From Pararhizobium capsulatum DSM 1112 (GTDB lineage: Bacteria > Pseudomonadota > Alphaproteobacteria > Rhizobiales > Rhizobiaceae), in contig NZ_JAUSVF010000007.1 in NCBI RefSeq assembly GCF_030814475.1, forward strand, positions 48,819 to 112,818: DNA of 64,000 nucleotides. Direction: 5' to 3'. The position numbers and the translations under genes were made by a program. Numbering within the stretch: position 1 is the stretch's first letter; every line of letters starts with the position of its first letter. The notes under the pieces are model-generated. The model ran no database searches. It saw only the letters and a list, made by a program, of their open reading frames with translations, and had not been told where the DNA came from. This document shows positions 25,945 through 34,738 of the stretch, piece after piece.

Positions 25945-26718
25945 ATGTATCTTGAGAAAATGCGCCTGGACGGGCAGACCGCCTTCATCACCGGTGGTGG
26001 CCGCGGGATCGGGCTTGCTGCCGCCGAAGCTCTTTTCGAAGCCGGCGCGCACGTCATCATCTCCGACGTCAACGACGAGTTGCTTGAAAGTGGTCGCGCC
26101 TACCTCGCAACCAAGGGCTATGCGGCAGATGCCGTCCGTCTCGATGTCACGCGTCCAGACGATGTGGCGGCCGCCGCAAAGGCAGCGAACGAACGACACG
26201 GTTCCGTCGACATCCTTGTGGCAAACGCCGGAATTGCTTGGCCGGATACTCCAGGGGAAGAGATCGCCGACGACAATTGGAGGCGGCTGATCGACGTCGA
26301 TCTCAACGGGGTCTACTGGTCCTGCCGTGAGTTCGGAAAACACATGCTCGGTCGTTCTAAGGGCGCGATCGTTACGCTCGGCTCTATCTCGGGACTGATA
26401 TCCAACAAGCCCCAGCGGCAAGCTCACTACAATTCCGCCAAGGCCGCGGTCCATCATCTGACGAAAAGCCTTGGTGGCGAATGGGCGGAGCGGGGGGTCC
26501 GGGTTAACTGCGTCGCACCGACTTACGTTGACACGCCGATGTCAAACACAAGCTTCGACGACCCGGAGCGAATGCCGATCTGGATGGATTTTACTCCCAT
26601 GCGGCGTGTCGCAAAACCGGACGAAGTGGCATCCGCGATCCTGTTTCTTGCGAGTGGTGCTTCCAGCGCGATGACTGGGACGGTAATTCCGGTCGATTGC
26701 GGCTATACGATCTGGTGA
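25945..26718 (+). CDS. Short-chain dehydrogenase, probable polyol dehydrogenase
   Basis: 257 residues. Classical SDR: TGGGRGIGLAAAEAL at the cofactor site, NAGIAW, catalytic Ser near LGSISGLIS, and YNSAKAAVHHL (Tyr-x-x-x-Lys). It ends with GASSAMTGTVIPVDCGYTIW. A GGAGG site precedes the ATG, 15 bp after the ATPase stop. In Smo-type operons this position is held by sorbitol or related polyol dehydrogenases that make the ketose, which I infer here. Confidence 0.88.
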   Translation: MYLEKMRLDGQTAFITGGGRGIGLAAAEALFEAGAHVIISDVNDELLESGRAYLATKGYAADAVRLDVTRPDDVAAAAKAANERHGSVDILVANAGIAWPDTPGEEIADDNWRRLIDVDLNGVYWSCREFGKHMLGRSKGAIVTLGSISGLISNKPQRQAHYNSAKAAVHHLTKSLGGEWAERGVRVNCVAPTYVDTPMSNTSFDDPERMPIWMDFTPMRRVAKPDEVASAILFLASGASSAMTGTVIPVDCGYTIW

Positions 26719-26732
26719 TCGCTGGGGCAGGG

Positions 26733-27899
26733 TTAGCTCGCCGCGATCTCACGTAATGCGTTCGCGATGGCTTTTCCGTCGTGCTGGCCCCTGTTCCAGG
26801 CGTCTTCGTACTCGCCGATGATCACGGCGGGCTGATCGCAATCGTCGGTCTCATGTGAAAGGTAGGGGAAGGCGCCGACCGTCTTCTCGAACGGAAAGAG
26901 CACCCTGTTAGCGAGGACATGTGTCAACAGTTGGCGGCGAGACCTATCGTCCCGCTGCCATTGGCTCCGACACGCCCGCAAAATGTCACCAAGCTTTAGA
27001 TCGGTGGTTTCCGGACATTGGAGAATATTGCCGATCCAGACACGAGGGCAATTCACTTTCAACAGTGTGGTGGCGATTTCCTGGATCTGTAAGTGCGGAA
27101 GGAGGCTCGTGAAGACGCTTCCGGGGCCGAAGGCGATCAGATCTGCATTCGCGAGGGCTTCCAGGGCCGCGGGATTAGCTTTCGGCCGATCGTTCGAAGT
27201 CCTTGAAAGCTCGACATAGTCGATACCGATCGTTGCCTCGTCTTCTGACAGCTTGGTAATCGCATCCTGCCGCTCAATCTTTCTGCCGTTTTTCAACGTC
27301 GCGGTGAGGACGAGATCGTTCTCGAGAGACGACGTCCATACATCGCCGACAACGCTGCAGAGCTTGCGGAACACGAACACGGCGGTGTTAATGTCGCCAT
27401 TATGGGCCAGACAGGCGCCGGCAAGGATGAAGTTGCCGATGCTGCCGTTTCTGTAATCGAAGCCCGCTCCGACCGTCGACGCAAACGTCTTCAGATAGTT
27501 CAGGATCGCCCCTCTCAAGCCGGGGTGCATCCGTTCAAGCAAAGGGTGCCGCGCCTCGGAGTAAAATTGAAATTCGGCGCGAGCGACGTCCATCCCGAGA
27601 TTGCTCGACAAACGGGCGTTGCAAATCTTGACAACATCTCCCGCTCGTCCTTCACCATGCGCCATCGTCATCAGGGCCTGGCGAAGGTCGCCCACAGCAA
27701 GGAGGCCCACCTTCTCGCGGATTAGCTTCGAGCTTCCCCCACTATCCCAGCTAGGCACGACACGTGTCAAATGTGCGTTGCCGCAAAGCGCGAGGTTGAT
27801 CGAGCGACAGGCGCTTCCTCCTGAGAACAGGACAATTCGTTTCAATGCTGCTCCACGGATGATGGCGGCGACGTCGTCAGGTGCCGAGTTTCTGTTCAA
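26733..27899 (-). CDS. CofD/YvcK-like protein (GAK-system CofD-related type)
   Basis: 388 residues as an open frame from TTG 27899. An alternative TTG at 27845 with GGAG five bases upstream would start just before the conserved core. The core has IVLFSGGSACRSI at the nucleotide-binding start, WDSGGSSKLIREK and AVGDLRQALMTMA. It then has IGNFILAGACL, ENDLVLTATL, and the ADLIAFGPGSVFTSLLPHL motif that defines the CofD/YvcK superfamily. CofD transfers 2-phospholactate to F420; YvcK relatives bind UDP-sugars and affect central carbon use. Neither role obviously fits a polyol cluster. It overlaps the ROK-fusion gene by 23 bp, so the two are co-translated. Exact function unknown. Confidence 0.82.
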   Translation of the reverse strand: MNRNSAPDDVAAIIRGAALKRIVLFSGGSACRSINLALCGNAHLTRVVPSWDSGGSSKLIREKVGLLAVGDLRQALMTMAHGEGRAGDVVKICNARLSSNLGMDVARAEFQFYSEARHPLLERMHPGLRGAILNYLKTFASTVGAGFDYRNGSIGNFILAGACLAHNGDINTAVFVFRKLCSVVGDVWTSSLENDLVLTATLKNGRKIERQDAITKLSEDEATIGIDYVELSRTSNDRPKANPAALEALANADLIAFGPGSVFTSLLPHLQIQEIATTLLKVNCPRVWIGNILQCPETTDLKLGDILRACRSQWQRDDRSRRQLLTHVLANRVLFPFEKTVGAFPYLSHETDDCDQPAVIIGEYEDAWNRGQHDGKAIANALREIAAS

Positions 27900-29316
27900 A
27901 TGAGTCCGTTATCCACGTCAGAACCGTATCCGTTTCTATCGGTGTCGTAGTGTCAATATCGAACACGGGTCCGAGACCGCAAGGCCTCGCCCGTCGAGCC
28001 AACTCGATGAGTTCCGGCACGTAGGCCAATCCGGGATGGCCGGGCAGCCGTCGGCCGCTGCGTTGTCCATATCGCTGGCCGATTACGTCGGGAGGGGCAT
28101 GGCACCACAGCTCCAGCACTTCCGTTATACCCGCCATTGCGAGATGTTCGCGCAGGACGTCGACGGGTTGAAATCCGAACCAGGCATCGACAATGAACGT
28201 CGAACCAGGAGGGGACTCTTTGATGATTGAGAAAATCGACTTGTAACTGGCACGGCCGAGGACACGATTGAACGGCCGATCGACGTTCTCGATCAATTCG
28301 AGAAATGGGTTCTTCACGGTGTCCAGCGCCAGGATAGGCCAACCGGTTTTCTCGGACAATGAGCCAGCTACTCCGCTTTTTCCGGAAGCGGGAACCCCGT
28401 TGACCATGAGGAGCCGCTTAGCCGTTCCGTGGTTGGAACGCGACACCACTTCGAGGGCGGCAAGCCCTGATCCGATTACGCCGGCATCGTCGCCGAGCTC
28501 TGCAAGGCGGACCGGCACTTGATACCAGGTTTGAAGGTCAGGAAGAAAATTCAAAGAAGCGACGGCGGCCTCACCCATGCCCCCGCCCAGCACGAGGACG
28601 TCGGGATCGAAGGCTGCAGAAAGAGTGTTTATAGCGGCACGTAGAGGCCCGCCCCACGCGCGCATGACGCCGATTGCTCGCTCATTGCCTGCTTCCGCGC
28701 TTTCGCGAACGTGCTCGAAACGAATTTCGGGCCCATAACCGACGTCGTTCAGATGGCGTCGCAATGAAGTGCCCGACGATTCCGTTTCGATACAACCACG
28801 CTGACCACACGGGCAAGGCTGCCCATTTAAGTTGACCACCAGATGACCGAGCTGACCCGCACATCTCTTGCCGTTGACAATCTGGCCGTCCTCCATGACC
28901 GCACCGCCAATCCCAGTGCCGATCGTCATCATGACGGCGTTGCGCAATCCTCTGGCCGCTCCGCGTCGCGACTCGCCGATGAGTGCCATGCTGCAATCAT
29001 TGGCCACCAAGGTCGGGTGACCAAAACTATCTGCAAGCTCGCGTCTCAGATCGACGCCGGAGAGATCCAGGAAACCGCCTGAAATGATCTCGCCCGTCCA
29101 GCCGTTCACTCGTCCGGGGATGCCGACGCCGATGGCCCGAGCGCCGTCTCCATCCATGCTTCGAACCAAGTCCCTGATCAGTCCAAGCGCCGTTGTCGGA
29201 TCGCGGCTTCCGGCGATTGACCGCCTTTCAAGGATCTCTCCTGAGGGAGAGATCCTTGCTACCCGCATATTCGTGCCGCCAACATCAATGCCGATTGCAA
29301 AATCTTTTGGAGACAT
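27877..29316 (-). CDS. ROK sugar kinase fused to a P-loop kinase-like domain
   Basis: 479 residues. Residues 1-295 are a ROK kinase: phosphate loop GIDVGGTNMRVA (9-20), catalytic Asp107 in LVANDCSMALIGE, TIGTGIGGAV, and the zinc motif CPCGQRGC (168-175). Residues 300-479 form a second nucleotide-binding domain with Walker A NGVPASGKS (306-314) and a following LDTVKNPF. That domain resembles small-molecule kinases of the chloramphenicol-phosphotransferase/AAA_33 type. Two phosphotransfer domains in one chain are unusual. With an aldolase next door, sequential phosphorylation of a ketose is an attractive but unproven idea. The gene sits 14 bp after the aldolase gene. Confidence 0.85.
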   Translation of the reverse strand: MSPKDFAIGIDVGGTNMRVARISPSGEILERRSIAGSRDPTTALGLIRDLVRSMDGDGARAIGVGIPGRVNGWTGEIISGGFLDLSGVDLRRELADSFGHPTLVANDCSMALIGESRRGAARGLRNAVMMTIGTGIGGAVMEDGQIVNGKRCAGQLGHLVVNLNGQPCPCGQRGCIETESSGTSLRRHLNDVGYGPEIRFEHVRESAEAGNERAIGVMRAWGGPLRAAINTLSAAFDPDVLVLGGGMGEAAVASLNFLPDLQTWYQVPVRLAELGDDAGVIGSGLAALEVVSRSNHGTAKRLLMVNGVPASGKSGVAGSLSEKTGWPILALDTVKNPFLELIENVDRPFNRVLGRASYKSIFSIIKESPPGSTFIVDAWFGFQPVDVLREHLAMAGITEVLELWCHAPPDVIGQRYGQRSGRRLPGHPGLAYVPELIELARRARPCGLGPVFDIDTTTPIETDTVLTWITDSFEQKLGT

Positions 29317-29330
29317 TTCGTTTGCGAACC

Positions 29331-30242
29331 TCAGGCAGCGGCACTATCGGCGCGGTAGCGGCGGATGATATTCTGAATGTCCTGAAGGCGGGAGATCGCG
29401 ATTGTCGAAAGTTTCTCCTTCGAAACCTTGCGGTCGAGCGAGATGCAATCCTTCCAGAGAGACCTTCCTGCGATGACGCCGGAGGCACCGTTTTTCATTG
29501 CCGCTTCGACCTGTGGAAGGAATGTCTTGTGATCTACACCAGCAGACAGTACCGCCCACGGTACATCGCCGGCGATTTTGGTGACTTCAGCACATGCTTC
29601 CTCCGTCCCAGGATAGGGAATCTTGAGGACCTTGGAACCAAGTTCCAGGCATGCTCTCGAACCCTCGACGATCAGCATCGGAACTTTCGATTCATAGTCT
29701 TCCTTGCTTTCGCCTTCCAGTTGATAGGTTAGGAACTCGACGACAAGCAGCAGGTCTTCCGCAGCGAAGTCCTGGATGCTCTTTTTCAGCGTCTCCAGGT
29801 TCCTCGTATTTGCATCCGGCGTATCCATGCGCAGGTAGATCATGATCTTCCCGCCCGTAGCACCTAGTTCACGCACTTTCCGGGCATCGATGCCGTCAAC
29901 CATCTTTGAGATACGATAGCCCTCGGCGGAAGTTTCCCAACCCGAGGCGTCGATGCCGATTAGAAGTGCAGTATCTCTAGGCAGTATATCGTCGTCCACC
30001 AGTCCGGGAACAGCACAAACCGGATCTACCAACACGCAACCAGCCTTGGAGGCCAGGTACAGGGTGATATCTGCCTTCGTTTCCCCGAGTGTTTCATTAC
30101 TGATTTTCGCCTGTTCTTCGGGGGTCGCCGCGAGTACAGTGCGCATTCCACCCCGCTGATCGCACGCAATTACCATCATGGCTCCGCTAGAATCACAAAT
30201 CTGGTGATAGCCGCGGCGCTCCGCGGTGGTCATAGCTGTCAT
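29331..30242 (-). CDS. LacD/YihT-like class I aldolase
   Basis: 303 residues from the ATG at 30242, with an AGAGGGA site; the longer open frame was trimmed. The family is tagatose-1,6-bisphosphate aldolase LacD and its relatives (YihT, sulfofructosephosphate aldolase). It has VIACDQRGGMRTVL near the start and KADITLYLASKAGCVLVDP. The Schiff-base lysine is expected in GGKIMIYLRMD, and LSAGVDHKTFLPQVEAAMKNGASGVIAGRSLWKD closes the barrel. It would split a ketose phosphate or bisphosphate into DHAP and an aldehyde. It is the first gene of the minus-strand operon, followed by the ROK fusion and CofD-like genes. Confidence 0.87.
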   Translation of the reverse strand: MTAMTTAERRGYHQICDSSGAMMVIACDQRGGMRTVLAATPEEQAKISNETLGETKADITLYLASKAGCVLVDPVCAVPGLVDDDILPRDTALLIGIDASGWETSAEGYRISKMVDGIDARKVRELGATGGKIMIYLRMDTPDANTRNLETLKKSIQDFAAEDLLLVVEFLTYQLEGESKEDYESKVPMLIVEGSRACLELGSKVLKIPYPGTEEACAEVTKIAGDVPWAVLSAGVDHKTFLPQVEAAMKNGASGVIAGRSLWKDCISLDRKVSKEKLSTIAISRLQDIQNIIRRYRADSAAA

Positions 30243-30324
30243 ACTCGTGTTCCCTCTTACATGTGCGTTGACGGTGTCGGCGCTTGGTCGGATTTTGGTC
30301 ACACGTCTTCCTTTCGCGCCATCT

Positions 30325-30338
30325 CAAGCGATCGCTTG
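30325..30338. promoter_or_regulatory. 14-bp palindrome in the aldolase/SorC divergent promoter
   Basis: CAAGCGATCGCTTG is a perfect palindrome in the 230-bp gap between the divergent aldolase and SorC-type regulator genes. A second weaker pair, TTGCA (30404-30408) and TGCAA (30418-30422), lies nearer the regulator. These are the natural candidates for SorC-regulator operators. Confidence 0.5.
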
Positions 30339-30471
30339 TATGGGACGATGTCTGGATTGAATTGTGGACCCGTTAGGTGTAACTTTCCGCCTTATGTAAC
30401 ACATTGCAGAAAGGAATTGCAAGCTGCTTCCGCAAACATCACACGACACGACGTCTCGAGCGACGATCCAT

Positions 30472-31401
30472 ATGGTGGCAAAGCTTCACTATGAAAGCGA
30501 TATGCCGCAAGTCGAGATTGCGAAGAAGCTGGGCGTTTCCACCGCGACAGTTTCACGGCTTCTTACGAGGGCGCGGGCGCTTGGAATTGTACGGATCCAG
30601 GTCATGGACCTGGTGATTCCAGACGAGATTACGGCCCGTCTGATTGAGGTTCTCGGTTTGAAGCGCGCCGCCGTGGTCGATACACCTTCGACCGGTGTTC
30701 TTTCCTCGTTGGCAACGCCTCTTGGTAATATGCTGAAGGACGAAAACCTCTCGAAGGGAGCTGTCGTCGGAATAGGTTGGGGGCGCGCGGTGCGCGAGGT
30801 CATACAAGCCGGTTTGCCACGGGTACCAGAAGTTCGTGCAGTTGCGTTGAACGGGGGATTGCAGCAGTCCGCCCCTCATTTTCAGATCAATGAGTTTGTT
30901 CGCCAGGCCGCAGAGCAATTCGGTGGCACGGCGCACTTTCTGCACGCCCCATACGTCTCTTCTGTCGAACTGAGAGACGCGTTCCTCACTGACCCAGTCG
31001 TCAAGCAAACTACGGGTCTCTGGGATCAACTTGACTGTGCGATCGTGGGGATCGGTCTTCCCCATGCGATAAACCCTCCGGAGGCAAGTGCAGCCACGAT
31101 TAGCGAGCAGGACATCGGAGGAGCGGTCGGCGACGTTATTCGACATTACGTCGATCGCGACGGCGCCCTTCTTCACTGGGAGGGAGAGGAACGAATGATT
31201 GCGGCGTCGGTCGCGCAGTTGCGGAACGTGGGACTGTCAATTGGCGTCGCCGCGACCGTTGAAAAGGCTGCTGGGATAGTGGGAGCTGTTCGGTCCGGAA
31301 TGATCAACGCCCTTGTAACAGACACCACGACGGCGCTCGCTGTTTTGGAAATCTGTGAGGCCGACCCAAAGATCCATGCCGATCGGGCTGCTCAGAAATA
31401 G
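30472..31401 (+). CDS. SorC/DeoR-type sugar-binding transcriptional regulator
   Basis: 309 residues. N-terminal HTH LHYESDMPQVEIAKKLGVSTATVSRLLTRARALGIVRIQV, typical of SorC-family regulators, then the phosphosugar-binding domain with GAVVGIGWGRAV, TGLWDQLDCAIVGIG and LVTDTTTALAVLE. No ribosome-binding site is seen before the ATG at 30472, and the HTH begins unusually close to the start, so a few residues may be missing. It is divergent from the aldolase operon and probably represses it until a phosphorylated sugar accumulates. Confidence 0.88.
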   Translation: MVAKLHYESDMPQVEIAKKLGVSTATVSRLLTRARALGIVRIQVMDLVIPDEITARLIEVLGLKRAAVVDTPSTGVLSSLATPLGNMLKDENLSKGAVVGIGWGRAVREVIQAGLPRVPEVRAVALNGGLQQSAPHFQINEFVRQAAEQFGGTAHFLHAPYVSSVELRDAFLTDPVVKQTTGLWDQLDCAIVGIGLPHAINPPEASAATISEQDIGGAVGDVIRHYVDRDGALLHWEGEERMIAASVAQLRNVGLSIGVAATVEKAAGIVGAVRSGMINALVTDTTTALAVLEICEADPKIHADRAAQK

Positions 31402-31653
31402 TGTGAAATAACTTTCTGGAAAAAATTGCTTGACGCTGTTCCATGCGTTAGGCGAATATCCCACGTGCTGAACATTGAGGAGCGTTCGCGTAGCAATTCA
31501 GCGAGGGGGATGCTGTGGAAGTTCGTTCGGGATCACCGGAGGCCTCCCTGCCGGTCGAAGGTGGTCACACCGTGTTCCGATGCTTGATAGAGAGATTACG
31601 ATGAGACGACCAACTCCTCGCACCGCAACCAAATCTCGACGTCTGGAACACCA

Positions 31654-32403
31654 ATGACCACAGCCCTCTCAGTCAACGTCAACGCGATAGCTTTTCTCCG
31701 GAATCGACGGAAACTTCCTTGGCCAAGTGTCGAAGGCTTGGGCAGGATCGCCCTTGATGCCGGAGCACAGGGGCTGACCGTGCACCCAAGGCCAGATGAA
31801 CGACACATCCGCTTCGCCGATCTGCCCGTTCTTAGAAACCTGATTGACGAATTCAGGGGTGCGGAGTTCAACATCGAAGGTTATCCGACCCGCCAGTTTT
31901 TGGACCTCTGCCGCGATTCCCGTGCCGACCAGGTAACTCTCGTTCCCGATGATCCCCTGCAGGCGACTTCCGATCATGGTTGGGATTTCAGGAAGCATAA
32001 AGCCTTTCTGATCGAGGCAGTGTCGGAGCTCAAAACCTCAGGGATCCGTGTTTCGGTGTTCGCTGACGGTGACGGTGATGAAGGCTCGATGGACGTTGCG
32101 AAGGAAGTCGGAGCCGACCGGATTGAATTGTATACCGGACCATATGGTGGATGCTTCGATGATCAAGAGCGAGCCCTCGTCGTTCTTGAGCAGTTGGGTC
32201 GGACAGCCGATGCTGCGCGCGCGCGCGGCCTTGACGTCAACGCCGGCCACGATCTGACGGTGGCGAACCTGCCCAAGCTGATCGAGAGAATTCCCTATTT
32301 GGCCGAGGTGTCAATCGGCCATGATCTAACCGCCGATGCTCTGACGCATGGGATGGCAGAGACTGTTCGTCGTTTTCGACAATCTTGTGGACAAATGATC
32401 TGA
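31654..32403 (+). CDS. PdxJ-like pyridoxine 5'-phosphate synthase homologue
   Basis: 249 residues, full PdxJ length. The TIM barrel has [26 protein letters not shown] (phosphate and substrate contacts), [14 protein letters not shown] with the conserved Glu, [32 protein letters not shown] and [13 protein letters not shown]. All the usual His and Glu positions are present. PdxJ makes pyridoxine 5'-phosphate from deoxyxylulose 5-phosphate and aminoacetone phosphate. Lying between a SorC regulator and sugar-modifying genes, this copy may be a paralogue with another aldol-type role. There is no strong ribosome-binding site at the ATG. Confidence 0.83.
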   Translation: MTTALSVNVNAIAFLRNRRKLPWPSVEGLGRIALDAGAQGLTVHPRPDERHIRFADLPVLRNLIDEFRGAEFNIEGYPTRQFLDLCRDSRADQVTLVPDDPLQATSDHGWDFRKHKAFLIEAVSELKTSGIRVSVFADGDGDEGSMDVAKEVGADRIELYTGPYGGCFDDQERALVVLEQLGRTADAARARGLDVNAGHDLTVANLPKLIERIPYLAEVSIGHDLTADALTHGMAETVRRFRQSCGQMI

Positions 32404-32428
32404 TTAATTTTGAGTTCTGGACACCGTT

Positions 32429-33115
32429 ATGACTGAAATAAAATCTGTAATCTTCGACTGCGACGGTGTTTTGGTCGATTCCGAAATCATTGGTATAAAG
32501 ATCGAAGTAGAACTCCTTCATGGAGCGGGTTGCGAAATAAGTGTCGAGCAATTGGCCGAGCGTTTCAGTGGCATGAGTTGGAAGGATATTCTGCTCATCC
32601 TGGAGAAGGAACGCGGGTTGAGCCTGATGGATTTGCTGCTCGACAGGACCGAAGCTGAACTCGATGTGCGCATTCCGGCAGAGGCCCGAGCAATAGACGG
32701 CGTGCTGGCAGTCCTGCAAGAATTGCGGTATCCCCGCTGCGTTTGTTCAAACACAAAATTATCGCGTGTCGAAGAGGTTCTGACCAACGTTGGCCTAAAA
32801 GAATTCTTTGCGCCTAATATCTATTCGGCAAAGGATCTGGGTGAGGGGAGGTCCAAGCCGAAGCCTGACATTTTTCTGTTCGGCGCACAGCAAATGGGGT
32901 TCGATCCGTCACAAACCGTGGTGATTGAAGACTCGGTTCACGGTGTTCACGCCGCGCGCGCCGCTGGTATGCAGGTCATAGGCTTCACCGGAGGATCCCA
33001 CACATATCGTGATCATTCCGAAAACCTTCTCGAGGGGGGTGCTCGGTCGACCATTTCGGATATGCGGGACCTGCCTGCGGCCATCGGCGCAATCACCAGC
33101 CTCCATCGCGGCTAA
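32429..33115 (+). CDS. HAD-superfamily phosphatase/phosphoglucomutase-like protein
   Basis: 228 residues. Subfamily IA HAD: nucleophile motif VIFDCDGVLVDSE, a helical cap, CSNTKLSRVEEVL (motif II), KPKPDIFLF with the motif III Lys, and VVIEDSVHGVHAARAAGM (motif IV). It hydrolyses or isomerises a phosphosugar in the cytosol. It lies 25 bp after the PdxJ-like gene and before the polyol SDR, so a sugar phosphate of this pathway is the likely substrate. Confidence 0.88.
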   Translation: MTEIKSVIFDCDGVLVDSEIIGIKIEVELLHGAGCEISVEQLAERFSGMSWKDILLILEKERGLSLMDLLLDRTEAELDVRIPAEARAIDGVLAVLQELRYPRCVCSNTKLSRVEEVLTNVGLKEFFAPNIYSAKDLGEGRSKPKPDIFLFGAQQMGFDPSQTVVIEDSVHGVHAARAAGMQVIGFTGGSHTYRDHSENLLEGGARSTISDMRDLPAAIGAITSLHRG

Positions 33116-33181
33116 GGACAAAAGCTGAACCATCGGTGCGATGTCGATGCCGGATATACAATCAAATGCAAGGAGACTCGA

Positions 33182-33910
33182 ATGACAGGCATCCTCGATG
33201 GCAAAATTGCAGTCATCACTGGCGCGGCCTCGGGCATTGGACTGGCGACGTCCAAAGTCCTCATGGCAGAGGGAGCGACGGTTGTGATGGTGGATCGAAA
33301 TAAGGTCGCGCTTGACGACTTGGTCGCTGCCAACGGAGACAAAGCAATTGCGCAGGTGACTGATCTCCTGAATGCCGAAAGCTGCGCGGCGATGGTTTCA
33401 GAAATCTTGGCTAAGACAGGTAAAATCGACATCCTTTATTGTAATGCGGGCACATACATTGGCGGCGACCTGATCGACACCAACGCGGAAGCAATCGATC
33501 GAATGCTGAACCTCAATATCAATGCCGTCATCAAAAACGTACACGCTGTTCTGCCGCATATGATCGAGCGGGGAACCGGAGATATCATTGTCACAAGTTC
33601 ACTCGCCGGACACGCGGCAATCAAACACGAACCCGTGTACTCTGCGTCGAAATGGGCAATGACCTGCTTCACACAGACAACACGGCGTCAAGTCAACAAA
33701 CACGGCATTCGCGTCTCCCAAGTATCGCCAGGCCCAGTGATATCCGCACTGCTTGCCGACTGGGAGCCAGAACGGCTCCAGGCCGTCAAGGACGCGGGAG
33801 CCGTTATCGAACCTAAGGAAGTCGCAGAGGCTGTTCTGTTTATTCTAAGCCGCCCGCGCAATGTGACCATTCACGACGTAATCGTATTGCCGACTAATGT
33901 AGACGGCTAG
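33182..33910 (+). CDS. Ribitol-2-dehydrogenase-like SDR
   Basis: 242 residues. SDR with [45 protein letters not shown] and the unusual C-terminal VTIHDVIVLPTNVDG. The NAGTYIGG and TTRRQV elements and the ending closely resemble Klebsiella ribitol 2-dehydrogenase, which oxidises ribitol to D-ribulose with NAD+. AAGGAGA precedes the ATG. It strengthens the case that this region handles pentitols or hexitols. A different polyol preference is possible. Confidence 0.85.
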   Translation: MTGILDGKIAVITGAASGIGLATSKVLMAEGATVVMVDRNKVALDDLVAANGDKAIAQVTDLLNAESCAAMVSEILAKTGKIDILYCNAGTYIGGDLIDTNAEAIDRMLNLNINAVIKNVHAVLPHMIERGTGDIIVTSSLAGHAAIKHEPVYSASKWAMTCFTQTTRRQVNKHGIRVSQVSPGPVISALLADWEPERLQAVKDAGAVIEPKEVAEAVLFILSRPRNVTIHDVIVLPTNVDG

Positions 33911-34260
33911 AGGCCGCAATAGTCTTTCACTTCGGGGCTGAATTGTCAGCCGCAGCGCCTCGTCAACTTCCATCTCGTCTATCGTCAATAGGGTTCTTCG
34001 CATCGATCAGAACATCGTTATGTCAGCGCACGTAGCCCCGACGGAGCGCCAAAAAATAATCCGGCTAAAGCTCTAGACGGGGCGATATTGCTGTTTTGGC
34101 GGCCATAACGGTGCTCGCTCGGCGTGACGGCCGAAATGCTTGTAGGTCCGCTCACGCTCGAACAATGAAGGGACGGCGACTTTTCTCGACGCTGCTGACC
34201 GATCCGCAAGCTCAGGATCGAATTGAACCCAAATGATGAGCATATCAAGGAGCAGTAAAC
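33911..34260. other. Intergenic stretch, no firm gene
   Basis: A minus-strand frame here ends in ...AERAPLWPPKQQYRPV and looks slightly gene-like, but its start would abut the start of the plus-strand gene at 34261 with no ribosome-binding site. I see no terminator or repeat. Confidence 0.45.
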
Positions 34261-34524
34261 ATGCCGCATGACAGTGCCTTGCTTTCTGCCGGAGCCGTTG
34301 CTCTTTCGACCTCGGCAACCGTGGCAGCTCTGATTGCCCATCTTGGACGAATGGGCGCCGTCAGTAAGCAAGCTGAGCAAGAAATCTATGAGGACGCTTT
34401 GCTGATGCTTGAGGAAGGTCAGGCGGACGATGAGAGTGGAGTATTCTTCGCAGCCAGAGCGCTTATCGAAAGGCAATTGGCGATGGATGAGGTCGTGAGA
34501 GGCACAGCGGGACAAGCGGAATGA
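34261..34524 (+). CDS. Small hypothetical protein, 87 aa
   Basis: 87 residues with AAGGAG eight bases before the ATG. One hydrophobic N-terminal stretch (LLSAGAVALSTSATVAALIAHLG) is followed by an acidic helical region (AEQEIYEDALLMLEEGQADD, then SGVFFAARALIERQLA). This is reminiscent of small rhizobial proteins of unknown function. It is isolated beside an insertion-sequence scar. Confidence 0.6.
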   Translation: MPHDSALLSAGAVALSTSATVAALIAHLGRMGAVSKQAEQEIYEDALLMLEEGQADDESGVFFAARALIERQLAMDEVVRGTAGQAE

Positions 34525-34738
34525 CTTTTCAAATTAGGGAGGAGACGTGTCTTGTCTCGCATGCGTGCGTCATCATTCCAACACTGGTCTGGCTGACGGC
34601 GACGATCCTGATCGGCTGATCAGTCGACGCTTGACGGAGAAACTCCGCATCTCCTCGCTCCGAAATCCGCTTTTCTTCGCCATCATTGTGCTCTGCATTC
34701 TTCTGCCGGGCGTTGGCCTAGTGCGTATTCCGATGATA

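Noticed and set aside
34018..34318. Minus-strand frame ending in AERAPLWPPKQQYRPV
   Set aside because: The ending looks mildly gene-like, but the start has no ribosome-binding site and would abut the start of the well-supported gene at 34261.
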